Below, piece after piece: positions 1-8,244 of a stretch of DNA of 64,000 nucleotides; the stretch's first letter is position 1, and every line of letters starts with the position of its first letter. The notes under the pieces were generated by a model. It was not told where the DNA came from, searched no databases, and saw nothing but the letters and a program-made list of their open reading frames with translations. A program made the position numbers and the translations under genes. This DNA is from Eggerthellaceae bacterium (GTDB taxonomy: Bacteria; Actinomycetota; Coriobacteriia; Coriobacteriales; Eggerthellaceae), in NCBI GenBank assembly GCA_022791455.1, contig JAAVZC010000003.1, positions 1 through 64,000 on the forward strand, read 5' to 3'.

Positions 1-413
1 GAAACCGTGCCCACAAAGAAGGCGCCCTCATGGCTCTTCCCGTAGGGTGTCTCTTCTTCGAACTCAGGGAAGGAGGAGGTGTTGTCGCCGAAGTTGAAGG
101 TGAGGGCGACGTACGGGCAGGCGGCCATGCACATGCGGCAACCGATGCACTTGTCCTTGTCCACCAGCACGATGCCGTCCTCGCGCGTGTAGGTGGCACC
201 GGTCGGACACACCCGCTCGCATGCGGCGTTCTCGCAGTGGTTGCACAGGGTGGGCAGGAAGAAGCGGCGGCAATCGGGGTACTCGCCAATCTCGGTGGTA
301 GTCACGCGCGACCAGAACGTCTGGGGAGGGGTCGCGTTCTTCTGCTTGCACGTCACGGTGCAGGCATTGCAGCCGATGCAGCGCTCGAGGTCAATCAACA
401 TACCGTATCGCAT
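1..413 (-). CDS. 4Fe-4S dicluster ferredoxin subunit (DmsB/NrfC-like), C-terminus outside window
   Basis: Electron-transfer subunit that would pass electrons to or from the adjacent molybdopterin subunit. The visible 137 residues start MRYGMLIDLERCIGCNACTV, giving a first CX2CX2CX3C cluster motif at residues 12-22. Further cysteine groups follow (CNHCENAACERVCP, then CIGCRMCMAACP), the usual pattern of DmsB-type four-cluster ferredoxins. The ATG lies 3 nt after the stop of the catalytic subunit, so the two are almost certainly co-translated. It has no signal peptide, so export would be by co-transport with the Tat-signal partner. A membrane anchor subunit (DmsC/NrfD type) may lie beyond the window edge. 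The family is clear; the substrate is unknown. Confidence 0.9.
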   Translation of the reverse strand, partial: MRYGMLIDLERCIGCNACTVTCKQKNATPPQTFWSRVTTTEIGEYPDCRRFFLPTLCNHCENAACERVCPTGATYTREDGIVLVDKDKCIGCRMCMAACPYVALTFNFGDNTSSFPEFEEETPYGKSHEGAFFVGTV

Positions 414-416
414 GGG

Positions 417-3131
417 TTATTCCGCCTTCCTGATCTTGACGCGGGTAGAGATGGAGATGGAGCCGGAAACGGTGAAGAACTCGCCGTCCTTCGCGGTCAG
501 CAGCTGATTGTAGGTGGTGCCCTTGCGCGCTGCCGGGTTCAGGAACGCGGAGACGTGCTGACCCTGGCCCGGGAAGCCCAGGCAGTCCTCGCGGATGAGG
601 CCGGTCACCTTGATGACGCCGTCAGCCGTACCGCCGTGCTGGGACTCGACCACCACGCGATCGCCGTCCTTAAGACCGCGCGCTTCGGCGGCTATGGGGT
701 TGATCTGGATGTACAGGTCGTCGAAGTTCTGATGCTCCACCACTTCGCGCAGCCACACGTTGTTGTCGGCGCCGCCCAGGCCCAAGATGCGCGGCGAGAT
801 CTTCCAATTCACGCAGAACAGGTCGAACTCGTCGGTGCCGAAATCGGTCAACCAGCTGTCGTGCCATTCGGGAACGGGGGTGTACTCGGCGTACACTTCG
901 TCCATGCGGCCCTCCCAGCCGGGCTGGGCAATCTCTTGGCCGGTGATCTCGGACCACTTCTCGATGTTGGCCTTCAGGTGACGGCCGACGATCATGTCGC
1001 GCTGGTCGTACACGGGCAAACGGCCCACGCCCTGGATGCACCAGTCGTAGCAGTCCTCAATGGCGGCGGTGTAGGCCCAGAAACCGTGCTCCTTGAAGTA
1101 ATCCACGCCGTAAGGCTCTTCGGCGCCATGAGTGGAGGTATAGGCCTTCAGGTAGTTGTCGAGCACCTGCTCGTAGGTGTACTCCTGCGTCGGGTCCAGC
1201 TGGTAGGGAGTGCCCATCATGCCGAAGAAGCCCGAGGTGGCCATGTTCAGCGCGGCACCGTTGCCCACGTGGTAGGCCAGCTCCATGACGAACTCGTCGA
1301 ACTGCACCGTCTCGAAGAGCGGCTCGATGGGCGAATGCTTGAAGTTCACGCCCTGCACGCGCAGCGAGTCCAGGCCCGCGGTCATGATCTCTTCGATGGG
1401 ATGGATCTGGGTGCGCTCCATCGGCGCCGCCTCGGGCAGAATGACGTCGCAGAACAGCGAGCACTCGTCCATGAGCAGGCCGGTAGTGAAGATAAACGGC
1501 ACCTTCTTGAACGCCTGCACAAACATGTCGCGGTCAGTGTCGGCCAGAAAACCGTTCGACCCGATGGGGAACATAACGTCGATGTCGTAGTCAACGTAAT
1601 ACTTCGCAGGGTCGACGATGGCGCCCATGGCGGTGGTCAGCACGGGGAAGCGGGCCAGCGCCGCGAACTGCTTGCCGGTCATATCGTTCATGGGAATAGT
1701 GAAGCCGGCATCGTACTTCTCCAGGTAGGGGGTAAGCTTCTCCGGCAGGATGACGCCGTCTTCCACCTCGAACTTGGGATGCTCCACATGAATGACCGAA
1801 CCGGGAACGCCCAGCGCGCCGACGATCATGTTAACCGTGTCGCCCACAATGTAGGTGCGCTGCCCCTGGTTGGTGTTAGCGGCGCCGCGACCCACGGCCA
1901 GGCACACCGGGCGATAGGGCATCTCGACGCCGTCGATGACGATGGTGGAGCCAATCTGCGCAGCGTCGGCGAACTCGGTGGTCACCCGGCGGATGTTCTC
2001 AGCGGAAATGCCGGTCTTCTCGGCCGCCCATTCGGGGGTGGAGTCCTTGACGGAGGCCTTCAGCTTCTCGAACGCCGTCTCGACCGGGGTTCCGTTCACG
2101 GTGAACTGGCCCTCCAGGGCAATCTCGCCGAACTCGGCGTCGTAGTCCTTCGCCACGCCGTCCGCCGCGTCCCACATCATGGGCTTGCCGGTCTCGGGGT
2201 TGCGGTAGTAGTCCTGGTCCTCTTGGATAAGATAGGGCAGGTTGGTGCGCTCGGTGAGGTAAGGCTCGTCCCACACGCGCAGCTCGTGCAGCAGCACGTT
2301 CAGCATGGCCATGCAAAACGCCATGTCGGAGCCGGGGCGGATGGGCAGCCATTCCCCGTGAGACGCCTCGCTGTTGCAGTGGGGGTCCACAACGACGGTC
2401 TTCATACCTCGCTTCCAGGCATCGGCCATGGCGCGCGACGGGCCGGAAGCGAAGGCGGCGGTTCCGCCCATGTTGCGGCCGAGCGCGATGAGGTAGTTGC
2501 AGTGGCCCACGTCAACACGATCGATGAAGGTGTTGTTGAACATCTGGGGCGCATGGTGCACTTCGCAGAGAGGACCGCAGGTCATCGCATAATTCGGCGT
2601 TCCCATGATGGAGGTGTAGAGCTTCTTGTACGGGTCCTCGTGCAGCGAGTCGCCGAACCCGTAGACGAACATGTGGCGGCGCGGATCCTTCGCGTAGCAC
2701 TCGTCCATCTTGTCGAAGATCAGCTGCTTGGCCTCGTCCATGGAAATCTCTTGCCACTGGGGATCTACATCCAAGCCCTTCTCCGGATTGGTGCGCTTCA
2801 CCGGCACCTTGCAGCGGTACGGATCATACAGCGTCATCAGCTGCGCCGCGCCGCGCGGGCACATGGTGCCCTTGTTGGCGGGATGCTCCATCATGCCGCG
2901 CACTTCCACTGCCACGCCGTTCACCACGTGAGTCTCGATGCCGCAGTTGGTGAAAATGCACCCGCCGCAGAATCCCTTGACCCACTTGTCCTCTTGGGCG
3001 GTCGCGTCCGCCAGGGCAAGGGAGTTCTCCCCCGCCAAGGACACGCCGGCGCCCAGCGCCGCAGCGGCCGCAAGTGCGGCAGTTCCCTTGAGGAAGCCCC
3101 GTCGACTGGTTTTCTGAGTCAACACTTCCAT
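417..3131 (-). CDS. Tat-exported molybdopterin oxidoreductase, DMSO reductase family catalytic subunit
   Basis: A 904-residue Mo-bis-MGD enzyme. I chose the ATG followed by EVLTQKTSRRGFLKG because AGGAGG lies just upstream and because it puts the twin-arginine motif SRRGFLKG at residues 9-16, followed by an Ala-rich hydrophobic stretch. A [4Fe-4S] motif CX2CX4CX27C occupies residues 55-91. A C-terminal molybdopterin-dinucleotide-binding domain begins near DEFDLFCVNWK. The likely Mo-ligand region is the TCGPLCEVHHAP segment, but I cannot say which residue binds Mo. Eggerthellaceae carry many such enzymes, including catechol dehydroxylases, often beside a DmsB-like ferredoxin and a dedicated regulator, as here. 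Substrate assignment would be a guess. Confidence 0.88.
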   Translation of the reverse strand: MEVLTQKTSRRGFLKGTAALAAAAALGAGVSLAGENSLALADATAQEDKWVKGFCGGCIFTNCGIETHVVNGVAVEVRGMMEHPANKGTMCPRGAAQLMTLYDPYRCKVPVKRTNPEKGLDVDPQWQEISMDEAKQLIFDKMDECYAKDPRRHMFVYGFGDSLHEDPYKKLYTSIMGTPNYAMTCGPLCEVHHAPQMFNNTFIDRVDVGHCNYLIALGRNMGGTAAFASGPSRAMADAWKRGMKTVVVDPHCNSEASHGEWLPIRPGSDMAFCMAMLNVLLHELRVWDEPYLTERTNLPYLIQEDQDYYRNPETGKPMMWDAADGVAKDYDAEFGEIALEGQFTVNGTPVETAFEKLKASVKDSTPEWAAEKTGISAENIRRVTTEFADAAQIGSTIVIDGVEMPYRPVCLAVGRGAANTNQGQRTYIVGDTVNMIVGALGVPGSVIHVEHPKFEVEDGVILPEKLTPYLEKYDAGFTIPMNDMTGKQFAALARFPVLTTAMGAIVDPAKYYVDYDIDVMFPIGSNGFLADTDRDMFVQAFKKVPFIFTTGLLMDECSLFCDVILPEAAPMERTQIHPIEEIMTAGLDSLRVQGVNFKHSPIEPLFETVQFDEFVMELAYHVGNGAALNMATSGFFGMMGTPYQLDPTQEYTYEQVLDNYLKAYTSTHGAEEPYGVDYFKEHGFWAYTAAIEDCYDWCIQGVGRLPVYDQRDMIVGRHLKANIEKWSEITGQEIAQPGWEGRMDEVYAEYTPVPEWHDSWLTDFGTDEFDLFCVNWKISPRILGLGGADNNVWLREVVEHQNFDDLYIQINPIAAEARGLKDGDRVVVESQHGGTADGVIKVTGLIREDCLGFPGQGQHVSAFLNPAARKGTTYNQLLTAKDGEFFTVSGSISISTRVKIRKAE

Positions 3132-3252
3132 CTTCCCTCCTTCTCCTCTGGAAAAGATTCGTTGTGCTCCTCGCACACCCAGAGCATAGAAGGCTGGAAG
3201 TTCACGCGGAATAAACGACAGGTTCTGCCGGGCAAACTAGAAGTTGATGCTG

Positions 3253-3273
3253 GAAAAAACGCCCGTGCCGGGC
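3253..3273 (-). terminator. Rho-independent terminator after the LysR gene
   Basis: Read on the minus strand, GCCCG-GCA-CGGGC is followed by G and six Ts, directly after the LysR stop codon. It separates the regulator from the oxidoreductase operon, which therefore needs its own promoter in the remaining roughly 120 bp. Confidence 0.65.
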
Positions 3274-3280
3274 AAGGCCG

Positions 3281-4180
3281 CTAGCCGATAGCGCGTGAGA
3301 ACGCGTCGATGACCCGAGCTGTTTCCTCGCTCTCGCAGGCAATAGCTACCAGGTGGATGTTCACGGCATCGCGGATGGGAATGTGTGCCACGCCCTCTTT
3401 GGCGGGCTTGGGTGAAAGCCCTGCGGTAATGAACACCACTTCGGGTAAGAGCGCCGCCTGGTTCACACCGCTTGTTTTCGAGGTGATCTTCGGCGCGCCG
3501 AATTCGTCGAGCATATGGTGCAGCACATCTTGAACCACCGGCTCGTTGTAGCAGGCCAGGGATTCGCGACAGAGCTCTTCACGGGTTATGCTCTTGCGCC
3601 GCGCCAGGTGGTTCGAGAGACTCACGCATGCGCGCATGGGAAACTCCCCCATGTCCACTACCCTGAACCGCTCGTCCCAAGCCAGCAGGTCGGGCCGATA
3701 GTCGGGAACCGAGGAAAGGAACACCGTGGTCTTCAGCTGCTCGTCGGTGAGGCTGCGGGCGTAATCGGGCATGTCGAAGGCACCCACCTCAACGATGTCC
3801 AGCACCGTGTCGGCCGACAGCTCGTGGAAATTCGCCACGGCGCGCCCCATGATGGCAGACACCGAGAAGAGCGGCGCGGCCACCAGCGTGATCGTCTTCT
3901 TCTCGTCCGCCTCCGGCGCGCGACCCAGCTTGTCCACTTTCGCCTCGAAATCGCAATAGGACTGCCAAAACTCGGCGGCGTACTCCGCAAAACGGGCGCC
4001 CTCTTCCGTGAGCTCCAGCCCCTTGTTCGTACGGACGAACAGCGCGAAACCAATCTCCTTCTCCAGCTGGGCCAGCGACTTGCTCACCCCTTGCGGCGTG
4101 ATGTAGAGCCGCGCGGCCGACTGGTTGATGGAGCGCGTGGTCGCAAGGTCTAAGAAGTAGTCAATCTGGTCGATGTTCAT
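3281..4180 (-). CDS. LysR-family transcriptional regulator
   Basis: A 299-residue protein with the LysR architecture: an N-terminal winged helix-turn-helix (MNIDQIDYFLDLATTRSINQ, then the recognition region AARLYITPQGVSKSLAQLEKEIG) and a roughly 200-residue co-inducer-binding domain. It lies upstream of, and points toward, the molybdoenzyme operon. That makes it the likely substrate-responsive activator of that operon; this role is inferred from position only. Length and start are typical for the family. Confidence 0.85.
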   Translation of the reverse strand: MNIDQIDYFLDLATTRSINQSAARLYITPQGVSKSLAQLEKEIGFALFVRTNKGLELTEEGARFAEYAAEFWQSYCDFEAKVDKLGRAPEADEKKTITLVAAPLFSVSAIMGRAVANFHELSADTVLDIVEVGAFDMPDYARSLTDEQLKTTVFLSSVPDYRPDLLAWDERFRVVDMGEFPMRACVSLSNHLARRKSITREELCRESLACYNEPVVQDVLHHMLDEFGAPKITSKTSGVNQAALLPEVVFITAGLSPKPAKEGVAHIPIRDAVNIHLVAIACESEETARVIDAFSRAIG

Positions 4181-4346
4181 TGTCCCCCCGGCAACGGTGA
4201 TCGAACGCCTTGGCCCGGCACGCCCGAAACAGGGCCCCCTCGTTGGGCGATATCCATATTAGCACGCAATGGGAAACGATGGGCTTAAAACCCGAGGCAC
4301 CATAGCGCCCGCAGCGGCCTGCACTGGCTGGCGTGCTGAGGCGACG

Positions 4347-4670
4347 CTAGATGAGCAGGAGCAGGGCAAAGGCGGCGACACCGGTGAGCGCGCTCCAGAG
4401 CAGCGACTTCGTCTTCAGCGCCACGGCGATCACGCAGGCGGCGGCGATGAAGGGAATGGCCGCGGGCCACAGACCTGCATCGAACATGCCGGGGGCCAAA
4501 AGGTCGTTCGCCACCAGCGCGGCAAAGGCGGCCGGCGGGATGAAGCCGAGGGCACGATTCAGATTCTCCGGCAGCTCCTTGCCCTTCAACAGGAACAACG
4601 GCAGCGTGCGGCAGGCGAGCATCGTGAGTGCGCAGCAGCCGAAGATGATCCAGAAATCTATCCAGCTCAT
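4347..4670 (-). CDS. azlD: AzlD-family branched-chain amino acid export subunit
   Basis: A 107-residue, almost wholly hydrophobic protein with about four membrane helices and the AzlD-typical opening (MSWIDFWIIFGCCALTMLACRT cut short here; then LPLFLLKGKELPENLNRALGF). It is the small partner of AzlC and overlaps that gene by 4 nt (ATGA), so the pair is co-translated. AzlCD complexes export branched-chain amino acids or related compounds. Confidence 0.85.
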   Translation of the reverse strand: MSWIDFWIIFGCCALTMLACRTLPLFLLKGKELPENLNRALGFIPPAAFAALVANDLLAPGMFDAGLWPAAIPFIAAACVIAVALKTKSLLWSALTGVAAFALLLLI

Positions 4671-5443
4671 CGCGCCCCCTCACCCTGTGAGGCGCCGTCG
4701 GCCGCGGCGGGCGCGGACGCAGATGCAGGCTCCGGAGTCGCCTCTTCTTCCGAAGGGCCGCCGGTACGCCGGCTCTTCGCGAACGCGAAAGCGGCCAGCA
4801 CGCCAATGAGGGCGCCAATGAGAATGGCCGGCCCAGTGAGCCCCAGCAATTTAGCCAAGTACACGCCGAGCATGGCCGACACCATGGCGACGATGCTGGC
4901 AGACGTGAGCTTCTGCGTCACCATGAGGCAGATGAAGATAGAGGTCATGGCAAACGACGCAATGTTAAGCGGAATGCTGAGAGCGCTTCCCACCAGCACG
5001 CCCACCACGTTGGAGAGCGTCCAAGAGCTTTGGGAGAACAAGTTGGTCATGAGCGCCCGGTCCACCGACCAGTCCCCTTCAGCGAAACGCTGGGTGGAAA
5101 CGCCGTAGGTCTCGTCGGTCACCGTGGCGGCGAAGAAAAACGCGAGCCGCTTCGACACCCCTTCGCAATTGGGGGCGAATGAAGCGGAATAGAGCATCTG
5201 GCGCGTGTTCACCAAAGAAACGCTGGCCACGATGGAGGCCACCGAGGAACCAGCCAAGAACATGTTGGGGATCATGAACTGCCCCGCGCCGGAGTAGAAC
5301 AGCGCCGAGAGCAGGAACACCTGCAGGGCGTTCAGCCCGATGGAGTCGCACAAAATGCCGCAGGGGATGCCGATAGCGATATAGCCGAGCATCACCGGAA
5401 CGGCGGCGGAGAACGCATCTTTTATGTGGGCCTTGCTGAACAC
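4667..5443 (-). CDS. azlC: AzlC-family branched-chain amino acid exporter
   Basis: The large subunit of an AzlCD exporter. The conserved core reads VPVMLGYIAIGIPCGILCDS, then LFYSGAGQFM and NTRQMLYSAS, with several membrane helices. The frame is open back to a TTG at 5518, but homologues start about 20 residues before the first helix. I therefore prefer the GTG at 5443 (VFSKAHIKDAF); its ribosome-binding site is weak, so the start is uncertain. The last roughly 35 residues form an Ala/Pro/Glu/Ser-rich hydrophilic tail not typical of the family. The gene is transcribed divergently from the small plus-strand gene. Confidence 0.85.
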   Translation of the reverse strand: MFSKAHIKDAFSAAVPVMLGYIAIGIPCGILCDSIGLNALQVFLLSALFYSGAGQFMIPNMFLAGSSVASIVASVSLVNTRQMLYSASFAPNCEGVSKRLAFFFAATVTDETYGVSTQRFAEGDWSVDRALMTNLFSQSSWTLSNVVGVLVGSALSIPLNIASFAMTSIFICLMVTQKLTSASIVAMVSAMLGVYLAKLLGLTGPAILIGALIGVLAAFAFAKSRRTGGPSEEEATPEPASASAPAAADGASQGEGAR

Positions 5444-5552
5444 GGTGACGTATTCTACTCCAAAGCGCCCAGGTTTTAGAAGGGCGCGGGCGAAGGGTTG
5501 CGCTACACTGGGGAGCAAGGATTTTCGCGACGGCAGACGAAGGGAGGCGCCT

Positions 5553-5906
5553 ATGGAACGGTCTTTGGAAGCCGCGCTGCGCGCCTATACGGAGATGCCG
5601 GAGAAAGAGCGCCAGATCAACGGCCTCACCTACCATCGCATCATTGCCAGCTACTCCATGCCCCTCACATGCCGCGGCCTCATCGTGTGCGCCCTGCCTC
5701 GCCCGCCGTTCTCGCCGAAAGAAGCAGGCGAAGTGATCTACCTGGACGAGAAGGGCAACCGCTACGCCTTCGCCGGCGTGGCCCTGCCGGACTTCCGCTC
5801 CCTCTCGAAGCAAGACCGAAACGCCATGGCCACCGTCGCCCTGCGCCCCGCCTGCTCCAATGGCCCCATTGGCGAATGGATGACGGTTATTCGCCCTGAA
5901 GGCTAA
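5553..5906 (+). CDS. Conserved-looking hypothetical protein, 117 aa
   Basis: A small soluble protein starting MERSLEAALRAYTEMPEKER, with a good ribosome-binding site (AGGGAGG, 5 nt before the ATG). It contains an internal LTCRGLIVCALPRPPFSPKEA segment, one of only two cysteine-bearing stretches. I recognise no domain. It is one of just two plus-strand genes in the window and is divergent from azlC. The strong ribosome-binding site and consistent codon use argue that it is real. Confidence 0.65.
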   Translation: MERSLEAALRAYTEMPEKERQINGLTYHRIIASYSMPLTCRGLIVCALPRPPFSPKEAGEVIYLDEKGNRYAFAGVALPDFRSLSKQDRNAMATVALRPACSNGPIGEWMTVIRPEG

Positions 5907-5924
5907 TGGACGACCCATTCCCCG

Positions 5925-6023
5925 TTGTCATCCTGAGCGGAGCGCGAAGCGCGTAGTCGAAGGATCTCCGCGGCTGGATGAGATCCTTCGACTCCGGCCT
6001 TCGGCCTACGCTCAGGATGACAA
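5925..6023. repeat. REP-like inverted repeat (GTCATCCTGAGCG type)
   Basis: Two arms of about 43 bp (5925-5967 and 5981-6023) are inverted around a short spacer. Each contains TTGTCATCCTGAGCG at the outer end and AGTCGAAGGATCT at the inner end. Related sequence occurs inside a coding region near 51.2 kb. This motif recurs between genes in many bacterial genomes. Confidence 0.8.
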
Positions 6024-6030
6024 TGGCGTC

Positions 6031-6086
6031 AAAAGCCGGGTTCTTTGGCGGGGCATCCAGAGTGTCCAGAAACAGCCCCACCCGGC
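6031..6086 (-). terminator. Putative terminator of dgt
   Basis: On the minus strand a nested stem (GCCGGGT with ACCCGGC outside, GGGGC with GCCCC inside) is followed by TTTTG shortly after the dgt stop codon. The long loop and short T-run make it only moderately convincing. Confidence 0.45.
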
Positions 6087-6106
6087 ACGTCCATCAACCT
6101 GCAAGG

Positions 6107-7150
6107 CTAAAATGACAGAGTGTTGGGTTCGAAAAGCTCTCGGATGCGGCTCTTGGCGTAGCGGTCGGTCATGCCGGCTATGTAGTCCACGACTGCCTGC
6201 AAGGTATCGCCGCCGGCGATGGCACGGCACTCTTCGGGGACTTCTTGCGGATGAGCCATGTAGTAGTCGAAGAGCGCATCGATGAGCCGCGTTGCCTTGT
6301 CCACCTCTTCCAGCACCTCGGGCGACATATACACGTGCTGGAACAGGAATTCCCGGAGCTCCATCATGGCGTCCCATACTTCCGCGGAAAGGCGAATGTC
6401 GCCTTCGAGGGCGGAGGTGGCCACCATGTCGCTCACGAGCGTTTCGATGCGGGAGGAATGGTTTTCTCCCAACACCGTATGGGTTGAAGTGGGCAACTGC
6501 TCTTCGCGAAGGAGGCCGGCGCGAATGGCGTCGTCGATGTCGTGGTTGACGTAGGCGATGCGGTCGGCGGTGCCCACGATGCGGCCTTCCAGCGTTTCCG
6601 CGCGCAGGTCGCCCGTGTGGCAGTAGATGCCATCGCGCACCTCGGAGGTGAGGTTCAGGCCGGCACCGTTGTTCTCGATCACTTCCACCACGCGGATGCT
6701 CTGCTCGTTGTGGCGGTAGAGCCCCTCCACCGCCGGGTCAGTGGCGGGGATACCGGAGTGGCGGGCAATGCAGTGAGCCAGGGCGCTTTCCCCCGTGTGG
6801 CCGAAGGGGGTGTGCCCCAGATCGTGGCCGAGGGAGATGGCCTCGGTGAGGTCCTCATTCAGGGCCAGGGCGCGGGCGATGGTGCGGGCGATCTGGGCCA
6901 CTTCGAGAGTGTGCGTGAGGCGGGTGCGGTAGTGATCCCCCTGGGGCGCCAGGAACACCTGGGTCTTATGGGAGAGGCGCCGGAAGGACTTCGAGTGAAG
7001 GATCTTGTCGCGATCCCGCTGGAACTCGTTGCGCAGCAGGTCGGGGGACGTGCTACGGCCGCGACCCTCCGTTTGGGAAGACAAGGTGGCCTCGGGGCTC
7101 AGCACCGAAACCTCGCGATTCTCTTGATCACTGCGCCAAACTATTTCCAT
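6107..7150 (-). CDS. dgt: Deoxyguanosinetriphosphate triphosphohydrolase (HD superfamily)
   Basis: Hydrolyses dGTP (or dNTPs) to the nucleoside and triphosphate. The 347 residues contain the dGTPase N-terminal pattern (HSKSFRRLSHKTQVF) and the metal-binding HD-domain residues in RTRLTHTLEVAQIAR and SLGHDLGHTPFGHTGE. Its ATG overlaps the end of mtnA by 10 nt in another frame, so the two are translated together. Confidence 0.9.
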   Translation of the reverse strand: MEIVWRSDQENREVSVLSPEATLSSQTEGRGRSTSPDLLRNEFQRDRDKILHSKSFRRLSHKTQVFLAPQGDHYRTRLTHTLEVAQIARTIARALALNEDLTEAISLGHDLGHTPFGHTGESALAHCIARHSGIPATDPAVEGLYRHNEQSIRVVEVIENNGAGLNLTSEVRDGIYCHTGDLRAETLEGRIVGTADRIAYVNHDIDDAIRAGLLREEQLPTSTHTVLGENHSSRIETLVSDMVATSALEGDIRLSAEVWDAMMELREFLFQHVYMSPEVLEEVDKATRLIDALFDYYMAHPQEVPEECRAIAGGDTLQAVVDYIAGMTDRYAKSRIRELFEPNTLSF

Positions 7151-8190
7151 AGCTCTTTCTCCAAATCGTTCGGAGCGAAAACGCCTACCTCGGTAATTAT
7201 GGCAGAAATCAGATGGGCGGGGGTGACGTCAAAGGCGGGGTTTTCCACGTCGACGCCGGGGATGGGTCGGGGAAGCACTTCGGCGGCAGAGCGCTGCTCA
7301 ATGACAATCCCGGCACCATCGGCCAGGGAGAGGTCGATGGTGGACCGGGGCGCGGCCACATAGAAGGGAATGCCGAAGTGGCGGGCCAGTACGGCGACGC
7401 CTAAGGTGCCGATCTTGTTGGCAGTATCCCCGTTCGCGGCGATGCGGTCCGCCCCCACGACCACCGCATCCACCTTGCCAGCCGCCATGACCGAGGCGGC
7501 CATATCGTCGCAGATGAGCGTGACCGGCACACCGGCGCGCGAGAGCTCCCACACCGTGAGCCGTGCCCCTTGGCCAACGGGCCGCGTCTCGTCCGAGTAC
7601 ACGCGCCGCAGCTTCCCCTGTTCAAAAGCGGCGTACACCACGCCGAGCGCCGTGCCATAGAAGGCAGTAGCAAGGGAACCGGCGTTGCAGTGGGTGAGCA
7701 CCGCGCAGTTGTCCGGAAGCAGCGCCGCGCCGTAGCGCCCGATGGCCCGGTTCACCGCCTCGTCTTCGCGAATCATCTCCTCGCAGAGCGCAAACAGGGC
7801 CTCCGCAATGGCGGCGGGCTCCTCTCCCCCATCACGCGCCATATCGGCCGCAAGCTCCATCGCGCGCCGCACCGCCCACGCAAGGTTCACCGCCGTGGGA
7901 CGCGCATGCTCAATCTCAGCTGCGGCCGCGCTCAAACGCTGAGAGAAGTCATCGAAGTCCGCCGCCTCGTACGCCGACAGCATCACCGCGGCCGCGCCCG
8001 CAACCCCAATAGCCGGAGCCCCGCGCACCGCCAACGTCTTAATGGCATCCACCACCATCCGCCAATCGGAGGTTTCCAGGTAGGCTTCCTCATACGGCAA
8101 AAGGCGCTGGTCGATCATACGCACCACCGGAACGGCATCGCGCCTCTCAACCACAATAGTCCGCGGCAGGTTTTCGAGATTGGGCACCAT
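7141..8190 (-). CDS. mtnA: S-methyl-5-thioribose-1-phosphate isomerase (aldose-ketose isomerase)
   Basis: Converts methylthioribose-1-phosphate to the ribulose form in methionine salvage; some family members act on deoxyribose-phosphate by-products. Signature stretches are IKTLAVRGAPAIGVAGA near residue 50, the catalytic-Cys segment LTHCNAGSLAT and the catalytic-Asp segment GADRIAANGDTANKIGT. An upstream ATG at 8205 exists, but it sits against a terminator. The ATG at 8190 has GGAG 5 nt ahead and is chosen (349 aa). No other methionine-salvage gene is visible nearby. Confidence 0.9.
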   Translation of the reverse strand: MVPNLENLPRTIVVERRDAVPVVRMIDQRLLPYEEAYLETSDWRMVVDAIKTLAVRGAPAIGVAGAAAVMLSAYEAADFDDFSQRLSAAAAEIEHARPTAVNLAWAVRRAMELAADMARDGGEEPAAIAEALFALCEEMIREDEAVNRAIGRYGAALLPDNCAVLTHCNAGSLATAFYGTALGVVYAAFEQGKLRRVYSDETRPVGQGARLTVWELSRAGVPVTLICDDMAASVMAAGKVDAVVVGADRIAANGDTANKIGTLGVAVLARHFGIPFYVAAPRSTIDLSLADGAGIVIEQRSAAEVLPRPIPGVDVENPAFDVTPAHLISAIITEVGVFAPNDLEKELWK

Positions 8191-8205
8191 AGTTACTCCA
8201 AACAT

Positions 8206-8233
8206 GAAAAAGGCCCCGCGGGTGCGGGGCCTT
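8206..8233 (-). terminator. Rho-independent terminator of ppdK
   Basis: A perfect 10-bp GC stem (AAGGCCCCGC with GCGGGGCCTT) with a 4-nt loop is followed by a T-run on the minus strand, right after the ppdK stop. It lies immediately before mtnA, so mtnA-dgt needs its own promoter or read-through. Confidence 0.9.
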
Positions 8234-8244
8234 GGTTCAGAAAT

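Noticed and set aside
30-3284. A long open frame on the plus strand opposite the molybdoenzyme and others like it (for example 7570-11049 opposite ppdK)
   Set aside because: They are antisense shadows of clear genes in high-G+C DNA. Their translations are Gly/His/Val/Leu-rich with no domains and no ribosome-binding sites.
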